Of a stretch of 64,000 bases of DNA, positions 47,230-56,416 are shown one piece after another (position 1 is the first letter of the stretch; each line of letters opens with the position of its first letter). Both the position numbers and the translations under genes were made by a program. The stretch is from contig OY760140.1 in assembly GCA_963663215.1 (NCBI GenBank), positions 744,001 to 808,000 of the forward strand, in the 5' to 3' direction. This DNA is from BJGV01 sp003230615 (lineage in GTDB: Bacteria > Pseudomonadota > Gammaproteobacteria > Burkholderiales > Nitrosomonadaceae). The notes beneath the pieces were generated by a model, which ran no database searches, had not been told where the DNA came from, and was given only the letters and a program-made list of their open reading frames with translations.

Positions 47230-48090
47230 ATGCAGCATCAAACACTTGAATTAACCGGTATTGGATTGCGTGCGCCGCATGTGCAGGAACTTTTAACATC
47301 TAAAGCGGACGTCGGATTTTTAGAAGCCCATTCTGAGAATTACTTTGGAGGTGGGCAATCTCGTAAACAACTCAAACAGATTGCTAAAATGTACCCAGTT
47401 TCCCTTCATGGGGTGGGGCTCTCCCTTGGACGTGCAGATGGCCTTGATCAAGAGCATATCAGGCAAATCAAGTCACTTATTGATGAAATTAAACCTATTT
47501 TTGTATCTGAGCACCTGACCTGGAGTGCTTATAACCATATTCATGTCCCTGATCTGTTGCCCATTCCCTTTATTAACGAGGCCATGGATGTGTTTGTAGA
47601 TCATGTTAAAGAATTTCAGGATAAAATTGGACGGCAGGTATTGATTGAAAACCCATCGAACTATCTCGCCTTTGACGATCTAGATTATACCGAACCAGAA
47701 TTTTTAAATGAGCTGGTAGATCGTAGTGGATGTGGGCTCCTACTCGATATTAATAATATTTTCGTTAGTGCACATAATCTTGACTACGACCCGCAGAGCT
47801 ATATCGACAGTATTCTAATCGATGGCCGGGTTAAGCAGTTTCATCTTGCTGGATATCAAATTAACACGTTAGAAAATGATGAGAAGATCTATCTTGATAC
47901 GCATGGCAAGCCTGTTTATCCTGAAGTTTGGAGCCTGTATGAATATGCACTACGTCGCTTCCGGGACGTACAGACCCTAGTCGAATGGGATATTGATATT
48001 CCTGCGTTAGATGTTTTGGTCGCGGAAGCAAACAAAGCCAATGTGTTATATCAGCGTGTTAAGGAGGAATTCGATGCCTGCACTGCATAA
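47230..48090 (+). CDS. bufB: DUF692/MNIO iron oxidase that modifies bufferin
   Basis: The 286-residue TIM-barrel protein has the MNIO motifs in order: TGIGLRAPHV, FLEAHSENYF, LHGVGLSLG, SEHLTWSAYN, LIENPSNYL, LLDINNIFVSAHN, FHLAGY, DTHG and VEWDIDIP. The His, Asp and Glu residues in these bind two or three iron ions. MNIO enzymes use oxygen to alter peptide Cys. It starts 26 bp after bufA and overlaps bufC by 17 bp. Confidence 0.94.
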   Translation: MQHQTLELTGIGLRAPHVQELLTSKADVGFLEAHSENYFGGGQSRKQLKQIAKMYPVSLHGVGLSLGRADGLDQEHIRQIKSLIDEIKPIFVSEHLTWSAYNHIHVPDLLPIPFINEAMDVFVDHVKEFQDKIGRQVLIENPSNYLAFDDLDYTEPEFLNELVDRSGCGLLLDINNIFVSAHNLDYDPQSYIDSILIDGRVKQFHLAGYQINTLENDEKIYLDTHGKPVYPEVWSLYEYALRRFRDVQTLVEWDIDIPALDVLVAEANKANVLYQRVKEEFDACTA

Positions 48091-48847
48091 CATTCAGGCT
48101 GCATTTATGCACGATGTTTATACGGGCGAGCACACCAGCACCGTTTATCTGAACAAAAGTAAATCTAGTTCACCAGAAAGACTTAATATTTATTACAACA
48201 ACACATTGCTCGGTCTAACAGACATTCTGGCAGGCGCATATCCTGTATTACAGAAAATCGTTGGGGAAGGCTTTTTCAGAACTATCGGATATCATTATAT
48301 CGAGATACATCCACAATCTACTGGCAATCGTCATACATTTGGAGCAGAACTTGGTGCGTTTTTAAGCTCATATCAACCCGCCGCACCATGGCCTTATCTT
48401 TCCGATATAGCTACAATTGAGTGGGCATACTTTCAAGCAGCGATCGCTGATAATGCTTTGGCAATAGATTTCAATAGCTTAACAAATCTAATATCTGATC
48501 AACCTGATTTTGTATTGTCGCTTCATCCTGGGGTCCATTTTGTTGATCTGTGTTTTAATTCTCTTGAGATTTGGCAGGAGCATCAAAAAAACGAAATTGA
48601 AACCATTATACTCTGTGAAAACGCACAAACTGTTCTCATCTGGCGTGATCAGGAGGATGTCGTTCTTCTAAAAAAAATATCGGCATCTTTGAAAAAATTG
48701 CTTGCATCCTGCCGGGAAGGTAAAAGCTTTGCCGAAGCGATGTTCCAGGCAGGAGAGGGACTACAAGATCTCCAGCAATTTCAACAGGAGTTAGCTCAGG
48801 TTGTATCTTTGGGTATATTTATAAATAAGGATGGATACCAATGTTGA
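48074..48847 (+). CDS. bufC: DUF2063 partner protein (BufC)
   Basis: ATG 48074 is chosen because AAGGAGG lies 6 bases before it; the frame is open further up within bufB. The N-terminus has LNIYYNNTLLGLTDILAGAYPVLQKIVGEGFF, the DUF2063 signature, which guides the precursor to the MNIO enzyme. The C-terminal domain is helical. The gene overlaps both neighbours (bufB by 17 bp, doxX by 7 bp), so translation is coupled. Confidence 0.9.
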   Translation: MPALHNIQAAFMHDVYTGEHTSTVYLNKSKSSSPERLNIYYNNTLLGLTDILAGAYPVLQKIVGEGFFRTIGYHYIEIHPQSTGNRHTFGAELGAFLSSYQPAAPWPYLSDIATIEWAYFQAAIADNALAIDFNSLTNLISDQPDFVLSLHPGVHFVDLCFNSLEIWQEHQKNEIETIILCENAQTVLIWRDQEDVVLLKKISASLKKLLASCREGKSFAEAMFQAGEGLQDLQQFQQELAQVVSLGIFINKDGYQC

Positions 48848-49305
48848 TCAGATACGCATGCTCCATGGGAAATAAACTTATTGGCAACGCTAGTTGGTTT
48901 CAAGCCATTGCGTTGTTAGTGGTTCGGTTGTGGATCGCTGAGGTTTTCTTTATGTCAGGGCTGACAAAGATCAAGAGCTGGAACACGACGGTCGCTCTCT
49001 TTGCCGATGAATATAAGGTCCCAGTTTTATCCCCAGAGATCGCAGCTTATATAACCACTACTGCCGAGCTGGTTTTTCCCATGTTACTCATCCTGGGCCT
49101 AATGACGCCGCTTAGCGTGCTTGGCTTGATGGGCATGACGTTAGTGATTGAGATTTTCGTTTACCCCGACACTACCGAACACTATTACTGGCTTTTGCTG
49201 ATGGGTGTTTTGCTGACGCATGGGGGCGGAAAGTTTGGACTAGATTATTGGTTAATGAAGAATTTTGGAAAATGCTCTAGCAAACGTAGCTACACTTATA
49301 AATAG
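48841..49305 (+). CDS. DoxX family membrane protein
   Basis: The 154-residue protein has four helices and the DoxX pattern R-L-W-I-A-E-V-F-F-M-S-G-L-T-K-I near 30. It is a regular fourth member of bufferin operons and overlaps bufC by 7 bp. DoxX proteins are thought to act in membrane redox reactions; its part in metal handling is not known. Confidence 0.88.
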   Translation: MLIRYACSMGNKLIGNASWFQAIALLVVRLWIAEVFFMSGLTKIKSWNTTVALFADEYKVPVLSPEIAAYITTTAELVFPMLLILGLMTPLSVLGLMGMTLVIEIFVYPDTTEHYYWLLLMGVLLTHGGGKFGLDYWLMKNFGKCSSKRSYTYK

Positions 49306-49392
49306 CACGAAGTATATAAGACAGCTCCTTCCCATTTTCATCCTACTTGTAGCTTTTGAGATTTACGGTATTTTCCAAAAAGGAGAAAAGCG

Positions 49393-49983
49393 ATGAAACT
49401 TCATACAGATCCTTTATCTGGCAACTCTCATAAAGTACGGCTGATGTTAGCATTGATTGGAAAAAAATATGAGGAGGTGGCTGTTGATCTAGCAGCTGGT
49501 GAACATAAAACACCTACCTTTTTAGCTAAACATCCGTTAGGGCAGGTCCCGGTATTGGAAGATGGTGCAGAATATGCTTATGATTCACAAGGTATTCTAG
49601 TCTATCTGAATGCAAAATATGCGGATGATGCATACATTCCGGCAGATCCAGTTAGTCAGTTACGTGTTGCATTCTGGTTGTCTTTTGCTGCCAATGAAGT
49701 GCAGCATAGTCTTAGTAAGGCGCGGTCGGTGAAGCTGTTCGGAGCACCGCATGATTACGAGGTGTTAGTGGAAGCTTCCCACACCTATTTGATCTTCATC
49801 GATAGCCAGTTATCTGGGCGTGACTGGCTGGTAGGGGAGGGCATCACAATTGCCGATCTAGAAGTATTTCCGTATGTGATGTTAACGAAAGATACTACAA
49901 TCAAATTAAGTAAGTATCCAAAAGTTGAGTCATGGGTCAAACGCATAGAGACTCAAGACTGGTATGTCCCCATGCCAGGCTGA
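49393..49983 (+). CDS. Glutathione S-transferase family protein
   Basis: The thioredoxin-like N-terminal half reads LHTDPLSGNSHKVRLMLALIGKKYE and HPLGQVPVLEDG, with the cis-Pro in QVPVLE. A helical C-terminal half includes LSGRDWLVGEGITIADLEVFPYV, the GST N-capping box. At 196 residues it is normal. AAAGGAG precedes the ATG. The DCC gene follows closely. Confidence 0.92.
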   Translation: MKLHTDPLSGNSHKVRLMLALIGKKYEEVAVDLAAGEHKTPTFLAKHPLGQVPVLEDGAEYAYDSQGILVYLNAKYADDAYIPADPVSQLRVAFWLSFAANEVQHSLSKARSVKLFGAPHDYEVLVEASHTYLIFIDSQLSGRDWLVGEGITIADLEVFPYVMLTKDTTIKLSKYPKVESWVKRIETQDWYVPMPG

Positions 49984-49990
49984 TAATGCT

Positions 49991-50353
49991 ATGAATGGGA
50001 AGGTTGTTGTTTATTATGATGGTGCCTGTCCGAAGTGTGTTAAGGACAGATGCTGGTATGAAAAACTTGCAGGCGCGGAAGCTGCAAATGTAGATTGGTT
50101 TGATATAACTGGACAAGAAGAGCAACTGCGTGAAAGGGGCATTGATCCGCAAAAAGCTTTAACGGAGTTGCATGTCAAAGATGAGAACCAATGTATCCTA
50201 TCTGAGCTAGATGCTTACATACTTCTGATGAAAAAAGTACCAAAGCTAAGACCGCTTGCTTGGCTGATCAGCTTACCACTCGTTCGACCTAGTATTGCGA
50301 GATTTTACCATTGGCAGGTTACACGGAGACTACAAAGTAGTCATCGAATATAG
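49991..50353 (+). CDS. DCC family thiol-disulfide oxidoreductase-like protein (DUF393)
   Basis: ATG 49991 gives MNGKVVVYYDGACPKC, with the DGxCPxC motif of DCC proteins. The sequence continues to LVRPSIARFYHWQVTRRLQ, the usual tail. It starts 7 bp after the GST stop, so they are probably co-transcribed. The two Cys suggest a thiol redox function. Confidence 0.88.
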   Translation: MNGKVVVYYDGACPKCVKDRCWYEKLAGAEAANVDWFDITGQEEQLRERGIDPQKALTELHVKDENQCILSELDAYILLMKKVPKLRPLAWLISLPLVRPSIARFYHWQVTRRLQSSHRI

Positions 50354-50597
50354 GCTGATTAGGCAAGAAATGTTAATAGAAAGATCGGCGAGTTTGTAGT
50401 GAATATTGTATTAATAATCTTTATGAGTTCATCTAATTTCTTCTTGGGTAGGAGGGAAAATGCTCCCGCTATACCTTCCCTTATAGCAACATAGAAATTT
50501 TTGATAGCACTCGGTAGACAGAGAATATTAATCTGCAGAATATTTTATATCGGTCATACGCGTATCATCTCGTTTAGCAGGTAACAACTGAGACACC

Positions 50598-50777
50598 ATG
50601 AAACGAAACAATCAAACGTGGCTGATACGCCTTAGAAGCAAAGGCCCAGTTCAACAGGAGGCGCTTTCAGACTTCGGGATACGTTGATTCGTAGATTGCG
50701 TGGAGCATTGTGGAATGGCTCGCTTGTTGATGATGCGTTTTTATAAGATACCATGCAGGATGCATTACGGAATATGG
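50598..50777 (+). pseudogene. ECF sigma-factor-like remnant
   Basis: ATG 50598 reads NQTWLIRLRSKGPVQQEALSDF and then shifts frame to RDTLIRRLRGALWNGSLVDDAFL-stop-DTMQDALRN, which is an ECF region 1-2 start as I know it. The remnant ends where the DUF488 gene begins, with the rest deleted. It is a broken regulator fragment. Confidence 0.55.
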
Positions 50778-51143
50778 ATGGCTGCGACGATAAAGATCCA
50801 AATTAAGCGTGTTTATGATCCACCTAAAAATGATGATGGTCTGCGAGTTTTAGTGGATCGTCTGTGGCCGCGTGGATTGAAAAAAGCTGATGCCCGGATT
50901 GATTTCTGGGCGAAGGAACTAGCGCCAACGACCTCCCTTCGAAAATGGTTCAACCACGAGGAACAAAAATTCAGTGAATTCCGTTTACGCTACTTCGAAG
51001 AACTCGAAACCAAGCACAATGCTGCTCGAAAAATGCTTGATCAGGCAGCAGAAGGAACAATTACACTTCTTTTTGCAGCCAAAGATCGCTCATATAACCA
51101 AGCTATTGTTTTGCAGAGTTTCCTGTCTGAAGACCTAACATAA
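50778..51143 (+). CDS. DUF488 family protein
   Basis: From ATG 50778 the protein reads MAATIKIQIKRVYDPP, then GLRVLVDRLWPRGLKKADARIDFWAKELAP and LRKWFNHEEQKFSEFRLRYFEEL, which are DUF488 signatures. An upstream start at 50700 would read into the sigma remnant and is not likely. Function is unknown. The 121-residue length is normal. Confidence 0.88.
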   Translation: MAATIKIQIKRVYDPPKNDDGLRVLVDRLWPRGLKKADARIDFWAKELAPTTSLRKWFNHEEQKFSEFRLRYFEELETKHNAARKMLDQAAEGTITLLFAAKDRSYNQAIVLQSFLSEDLT

Positions 51144-51428
51144 GGCCGAAACCAACGGCAATCTGGTCCTCGTTTTATTGATAGGCCGATCATTTAGGCC
51201 TTCCTAAATAATAAACAATAATATTTTTAAATGGAGGTAAGATGTGGAAGCGTTACAGCGTCATAGAGAATACCAAAGAGAACCAATAGTTGATTCCAGG
51301 AAATTCACTGCATGGCTACTCATAATGTAAACGCCTTGCAGACGTTGGTATCCAAATCATGATCTGGAAGGGAACTAAAACAAACACTCATATCATTAAA
51401 GGGGGCTATAATTAGCATATATAAATTA
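51144..51428. other. Spacer with a short translated-looking frame
   Basis: GGAGG (51233-51237) lies before overlapping starts: ATG 51242 gives 15 residues, and GTG 51244 gives 28 (VEALQRHREYQREPIVDSRK..WLLIM) to a stop at 51330. It looks like the beginning of a lost gene or a leader peptide. GGGGG at about 51402 is the likely ribosome binding site for P460. Confidence 0.4.
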
Positions 51429-52034
51429 GTGTTATCAGTAACTTATGGAGTATTTTTAGGGTTTATTCTACAGATGACACCTGTTGGAAATGTCTATGCG
51501 GAGAATTTTTTTACCATTAAGAATGGCCAGCTGCAACGTCCGACTGGGTACCGCGAGTGGATCTACGTAGGTGCTCCGGTCACCCCCAATGATATGAATG
51601 GTGGGAAAGCAGCATTTCCCGAATTTCACAACGTCTATATTGATCCAAAGAGTTGGGCACATTGGAAGAAGACTGGAAACTTTCGTGAAGGCACCATTCT
51701 AATTAAAGAGCTTGTTAGCGTTGGATCAAAGTCCGCAACTAGCGGTAAAGGGTATTTTATGGGTGATTTTTCAGGTTTGGAGGCCACGATCAAGAGCAAG
51801 AAGCATTTCCCCAAAGAGCCTGGTAACTGGGCTTACTACAGTTTTTCAACAAAGAATCATAAAACGTTGAATAAAACTGCTGCAATGTTACCAACCGCCT
51901 CGTGTAATACTGCTTGCCATCAGGCTGGTGCAGCCGATGATTGGGTATTCACTCAGTATTATCCAGTGTTGCGCGCTGGCAAAGCAGCGGGTGATAAAGG
52001 GGTGGGTGGTAAGCGGACTAAGTTGGTCAATTAA
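51429..52034 (+). CDS. Cytochrome P460 (hydroxylamine-oxidising type)
   Basis: A signal peptide ends NVYAEN. The mature protein is close to N. europaea P460 as I recall it: YREWIYVGAPVTPNDMN, IDPKSWAHWKKTGNFREGT and GYFMGDFSGLEATIK. The haem motif is CNTACH near 155-160. The Lys in HWKKTG is where P460 cross-links its haem, and the Glu in GLEA is the distal residue. P460 turns hydroxylamine into N2O or nitrite. The start is uncertain: GTG 51429 lies 25 bases past the GGGGG site. It is followed by a second P460-like gene after 2 bp. Confidence 0.88.
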   Translation: MLSVTYGVFLGFILQMTPVGNVYAENFFTIKNGQLQRPTGYREWIYVGAPVTPNDMNGGKAAFPEFHNVYIDPKSWAHWKKTGNFREGTILIKELVSVGSKSATSGKGYFMGDFSGLEATIKSKKHFPKEPGNWAYYSFSTKNHKTLNKTAAMLPTASCNTACHQAGAADDWVFTQYYPVLRAGKAAGDKGVGGKRTKLVN

Positions 52035-52036
52035 TC

Positions 52037-52597
52037 ATGAAGTGCCTTTATAAAGTTAGTATAGGTTTAGTTTTTTCCATGATTATCAGCTTGGTGTTCT
52101 ATCCGGCTATGGCGGCTGAAGAATTTTCACCTTACGTTGATAAAAAAGGGAACATCAATTTCCCGGGCGGTTTTCGTACCTCCATGGTGCACTTAGGATC
52201 CTGGTTTGTGCCTAAAGGTGATGCAAGTGGTTTCCATGACGTATATACAGAGAAAAAAACCGTTGAAGCCTATCGGAAGACCGGCAATTTTCCTGATGGG
52301 GCAACAATCGTCAAGGAACTACGTGCGTCCAAATCTGACAACTACACCACGGGCCAAGGCGTAAGCCATGCAACCAACAGCATCAAACAATGGTTCGTGA
52401 TGATTAAAGATGCAAAAGGACGCTTTTCTGGTAATCCACTGTGGGGTGACGGATGGGGTTGGGCGCTTTACAAGCCAGATAATAAAAATAAGAATATTTC
52501 TACTGACTACAAGGTCGACTGTCAGGGTTGCCACATACCAGCAAAAGATAAGGATTGGGTGTACGTGGAGGCATATCCAACACTGAAGAAAAAGTGA
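52037..52597 (+). CDS. Second cytochrome P460-family protein
   Basis: A signal peptide ends AMAAEE. The fold signatures are FRTSMVHLGSWFVPKGDASGFHDVYT and TIVKELRAS, and the haem site CQGCH near 168-172 is followed by DWVYVEAYP. It aligns with the first gene but lacks the GLEATIK segment; the Lys in YRKTGNF is retained. It may bind NO, as cytochrome c'-beta does, instead of oxidising hydroxylamine. It starts 2 bp after the first gene's stop. Confidence 0.88.
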   Translation: MKCLYKVSIGLVFSMIISLVFYPAMAAEEFSPYVDKKGNINFPGGFRTSMVHLGSWFVPKGDASGFHDVYTEKKTVEAYRKTGNFPDGATIVKELRASKSDNYTTGQGVSHATNSIKQWFVMIKDAKGRFSGNPLWGDGWGWALYKPDNKNKNISTDYKVDCQGCHIPAKDKDWVYVEAYPTLKKK

Positions 52598-52621
52598 TAA
52601 TCGCAAACATGGAGGCATGCA

Positions 52622-53815
52622 ATGGGTAAAGCTATTTTAAAAGTTTATACAAAAGAATGGTGTCCCTATTGCACCAAGGCCAAGGCGCTATTGCGTAGCA
52701 AACAACTTGATTTCGAGGAAGTTGATGTAACCTCAAACGCTGAGGCTGAGCAGGAAATGATCAAGCGGTCCCAGCGCCGGACCGTGCCCCAGATTTTTAT
52801 AGGTGAACGGTCAGTGGGTGGCTATGATGATCTGTCGCAATTGAACGCGACAGGTGAGCTTGATCGGCTTTTGAATATCAAGTCATCGATCGATCTGAAC
52901 AAGGTCTACGATGTAGTAATAGTTGGAGCTGGTCCGGCTGGGATGTCAGCTGCAATCTATGCAACGCGAAAAAATCTTTCAACACTGATAATTGCATCCG
53001 ATATTTGTGGACAATTAGGGACTACATACGAGGTTAGCAATTACCCTGGTTTACAGATGATCACTGGGCCTGACCTAGTGCAACAGTTTGAAGAACACAT
53101 GGATAAGTACGGTATCGACAAATTGGTTGGCGAAAAAGTGACTGGACTACGTTTTGAAGATCACTGCAAGATCCTAGACACTGCTTCCAAGCGCCAAATT
53201 TGTGGCCGATCGGTTATTATTGCAACCGGTGCGTTCAAGCGCAAACTCAATATTCCAGGTGAAAAGGAACTATCGGGCAAAGGTGTAGTTTACTGTTCTA
53301 CATGTGATGGCCCACTTTTCAAAGGCATGGATATTGCAATTATTGGTGGCGGCAACTCAGGTTTAGAAGCTGCAATAGAAATGAACGGGGTGGCACGTAA
53401 TGTTTTTCTGATTTCGCGTACGGAGTGGAATGGTGATCCTATTTTGCAAGACAAAGTGCGTAGCGCCAAGGGGGTTGAGTCGCTAACGATATATGACCCG
53501 GTCAAGATTCATGGTTCGCAGCAGGTGGAGGGACTTGAGGTAAAGGATCTTCAGACAAGTCAGGTCCGGATGCTTAATGTTCAGGGTGTGTTCATCGAAA
53601 TTGGACTATATCCTAATACGGATTTTGTCCTTGATTTACTAGATACAAACGGGCGCGGTGAAATTAAGGTCGGCCGTCACGGACAGACTGGCATCAGTGG
53701 GGTATTCGCCGCCGGAGATGTTACAAATATACATGATAAGCAGATCGTGATTGCCGCAGGTGCGGGCGCAAATGCTGCGTTGGGCGCATTTGAATATTTG
53801 GTGACGCAACACTAA
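52622..53815 (+). CDS. Glutaredoxin-thioredoxin reductase fusion
   Basis: Residues 1-85 form a glutaredoxin (YTKEWCPYCTKAK with CPYC at 14-17, TVPQIFIGERSVGGYDDL). From about 97 a thioredoxin-reductase-like flavoprotein follows: VVIVGAGPAGMSAAIYA binds FAD, CSTCDGP is the redox Cys pair and IIGGGNSGLEAAIEM binds NADPH. The protein should channel NADPH electrons to its own glutaredoxin. It begins 24 bp after the second P460 with GGAGG, so it may be in that operon, yet the P460 enzymes are exported. Confidence 0.93.
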   Translation: MGKAILKVYTKEWCPYCTKAKALLRSKQLDFEEVDVTSNAEAEQEMIKRSQRRTVPQIFIGERSVGGYDDLSQLNATGELDRLLNIKSSIDLNKVYDVVIVGAGPAGMSAAIYATRKNLSTLIIASDICGQLGTTYEVSNYPGLQMITGPDLVQQFEEHMDKYGIDKLVGEKVTGLRFEDHCKILDTASKRQICGRSVIIATGAFKRKLNIPGEKELSGKGVVYCSTCDGPLFKGMDIAIIGGGNSGLEAAIEMNGVARNVFLISRTEWNGDPILQDKVRSAKGVESLTIYDPVKIHGSQQVEGLEVKDLQTSQVRMLNVQGVFIEIGLYPNTDFVLDLLDTNGRGEIKVGRHGQTGISGVFAAGDVTNIHDKQIVIAAGAGANAALGAFEYLVTQH

Positions 53816-53840
53816 TTAGAAAATTTATTAATCTAGTTTG

Positions 53841-55193
53841 TTATTTTGTAGTTGCTTTCTCGATGAAGTCAGGAGGTCTTTTGATAGTTTTAACCTGGTC
53901 TCGGCCCCCTGACTTAGCCAAATAAAGCGCTTCATCGGCGCGATGGAGCCACTGTTCCCAAGTTTCACTAGGACCACATTCAGCCACACCAAAACTTACT
54001 GTAATACAGCCCACCTCTTTAAAGTTTACTGTAGCAATTTTTTTACGAAGCCTTTCTGCAAGTTTTGATACGATTGAGGCTGTTGTGTTTGGGCACAGTA
54101 TCACGAATTCTTCTCCTCCCCAGCGCGTAAGGGAGTCCGAGGCACGCAGAGATGAGCGGATTGTATTCGACAAATCAACAAGTACTTGATCACCAATGGG
54201 ATGTCCGTAATCATCATTTATTTTCTTAAAATGATCTACATCTAAAATCATCAGACTCAGACGCTGACCATATCGTCTCAGGCGATCTATCTCAGTTTCG
54301 ACGGTTTCTTCAAATCGTCTTCGGTTCCATGCACCAGTGAGCTTGTCAGTACTAGCGAGCCGATCAAGTTCACCGATCATAACTTTCAGTTTTCCTTGCA
54401 TTGCTGCCAGCTCCCTCAAAACTTGGCCTATTTCATCCTGGCTGGAAATAGAGATTTTTTCGTCCAAGTTGCCTTTAGCAATTTGCTTGAAGTGGAGGAC
54501 TGCTCTATTTAGTGGCCGCACGATCGAACGAATTAACAGCGTAGCTGAGATTGAAATAAACAATATACCTAGCAAAGTGCCGTAGATAAGGGTATTGCGA
54601 ATTAGAATGAAACGTTCTGAGGCGTCCTCATAGTTTTTTCTTGCTGTTTCTCGGATCTTTTGTAATAAATTAGCTGCCTGAAGATTGGCAGCTAGGTAAT
54701 ATGGATTAATCTTATTCAGAAGGATTTTGTTGGCTTTTTGATAATCTGCTGCCCGCAGAGCAGTAACGGCAGGCATTAACGCATCGTTTACATACTGCGT
54801 GCTGGCTATTATATATAAGTTCGCAAGGTCTTGTTCCTCACTAGTCAGTTTTCGTTTCTTGTATTTATTGATAAGAGCGGTGATCTCATTACGGTTCTTG
54901 ATTATTGCAGTGGTATGCGAAGAAGGCTCGAGGTTTTGTGTCTTATAATGCGGGCTCTTCGGATCTTGTTGTAACCCAAGCATGATAAGGACACGGTTTT
55001 CATCCATTAGCTGCATAATGCGAGTAATCTTACTGGTGGGCTGGAGACTATCTTTATAGGTTTTCTCCATTGCATTGTCTGTCATTGCGATACCAGTCAG
55101 ACCGATAGCCCCACTAAACAGTATCATTAATGCCGTGGCGCACATGATTACCCAGAGCCGCGTTTTTATACTAGCATTCTTGAGAAAATCCAT
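53841..55193 (-). CDS. Diguanylate cyclase with periplasmic 4-helix sensor
   Basis: Two membrane helices (about 12-33 and 190-210) enclose a 4HB-MCP-like sensor. A HAMP segment follows, then a GGDEF domain with RWGGEEFVILCPNT. An inhibitory RxxD site (RASD) lies five residues before GGEEF. It makes cyclic-di-GMP from GTP. The gene stands alone on the minus strand. Confidence 0.93.
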   Translation of the reverse strand: MDFLKNASIKTRLWVIMCATALMILFSGAIGLTGIAMTDNAMEKTYKDSLQPTSKITRIMQLMDENRVLIMLGLQQDPKSPHYKTQNLEPSSHTTAIIKNRNEITALINKYKKRKLTSEEQDLANLYIIASTQYVNDALMPAVTALRAADYQKANKILLNKINPYYLAANLQAANLLQKIRETARKNYEDASERFILIRNTLIYGTLLGILFISISATLLIRSIVRPLNRAVLHFKQIAKGNLDEKISISSQDEIGQVLRELAAMQGKLKVMIGELDRLASTDKLTGAWNRRRFEETVETEIDRLRRYGQRLSLMILDVDHFKKINDDYGHPIGDQVLVDLSNTIRSSLRASDSLTRWGGEEFVILCPNTTASIVSKLAERLRKKIATVNFKEVGCITVSFGVAECGPSETWEQWLHRADEALYLAKSGGRDQVKTIKRPPDFIEKATTK

Positions 55194-55478
55194 AAATGAC
55201 TCGCCAGATTATTCCTTTAGTTTTCGTATACTAATACAGAAAAAAGAAATTTGTGTATCTTACGGAGCACGATTATGGTTACCAACAAGCACATAATGAC
55301 TTGTAAGTAGCAGTTAGTAAAGGGCAACTATCAATCTAATACCTCAATTCGATTCATTCAAGAGTAGAAATTAGTTGTGCTTTATAAACCTGAATCTGCT
55401 CAAAACTAAGATTGCCATATGGGTTCGTGTTCCATACGTTTATAATCTTTTACTTCATACAAAATCTGAGGAGCCGAT

Positions 55479-56252
55479 GTGTTTAAACTTCTTTGTGCCT
55501 TAATAGGGATTTACTTCTTCGGATTTTTTGGAGCATTTATTGGTTATTTCTTAGGGAGTATTATCGACCGTTCTAGAGCTTACGGCATCGGCGGTATCAA
55601 CCCACTCAGTAGCGGTCATCGACAGAAAGTTTTTCTCGAAACTGTTTTTATTTTAAAAGGAAAACTGGCTAAAGCAGATGGCCATATATCAAAACATGAA
55701 ATTGCGCATGTTGAACAGTTTATTCAAAAACTGGGCATGCCTGCTGAACATAGACTAAAGGCAATTGCCCTTTTTAATCAAGGGGCTGACCCAAGTTTTG
55801 ATTTTGAGCCAAGTTTAAGAGAATTTATGGCCGCATGTGGCCATACGCATAGCTTAAAACAAATGTTGTTGGTCTATCTCATTGTGATGGCCCTATCTGA
55901 TGGGCACATTGATTCCTCTGAAGAACGCCTACTAATCGATATCGCTCGTCATCTTGGTTATGACGAAACCGCATTCAGGCATATGCTGGATATGGTTTTA
56001 AACCAGTCGCACTTTGCGGGTGGTCAGGCAACTTCTGCGACGGCTTTGGAGGATGCATATAAAGCGATCGGCGTTAAAAAGGACAGTAGTGACCAAGAAG
56101 TCAAATATGCTTATCGCAAGTTAATGGGCCAATATCATCCAGATAAATTAATGGGTCAAGGTCTTCCAGAAGACATGATTGCTGTAGCTACGGAGCAAGC
56201 AAAGGAAGTGCAAGTTGCTTACGATTTGATAACAAAAAGCCGAAAGCAATAG
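55479..56252 (+). CDS. djlA: DjlA-like co-chaperone
   Basis: An N-terminal helix (2-25) and the segment GFFGAFIGYFLGSIIDRS match DjlA. A TerB domain occupies about 50-170 (KADGHISKHEIAHVEQFI, LSDGHIDSSEERLLIDIA). A C-terminal J domain holds the YHPDKLMGQG motif near 215 and stimulates DnaK. The 257-residue length is normal. It is not in an operon. Confidence 0.93.
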   Translation: MFKLLCALIGIYFFGFFGAFIGYFLGSIIDRSRAYGIGGINPLSSGHRQKVFLETVFILKGKLAKADGHISKHEIAHVEQFIQKLGMPAEHRLKAIALFNQGADPSFDFEPSLREFMAACGHTHSLKQMLLVYLIVMALSDGHIDSSEERLLIDIARHLGYDETAFRHMLDMVLNQSHFAGGQATSATALEDAYKAIGVKKDSSDQEVKYAYRKLMGQYHPDKLMGQGLPEDMIAVATEQAKEVQVAYDLITKSRKQ

Positions 56253-56416
56253 CCAATAACTTCGTAATGTAATTATATAACAATGTTCTATAGAATATTT
56301 ATATTGTTATAGTTTAGATATATGCCAACTGCTTAGAACAGCGATGAGACCGTGATACAGATTCGCGGTTGTGTACAGAAGGAATATGAAATGCGCTTAG
56401 AACCGAGAAAGTAATA

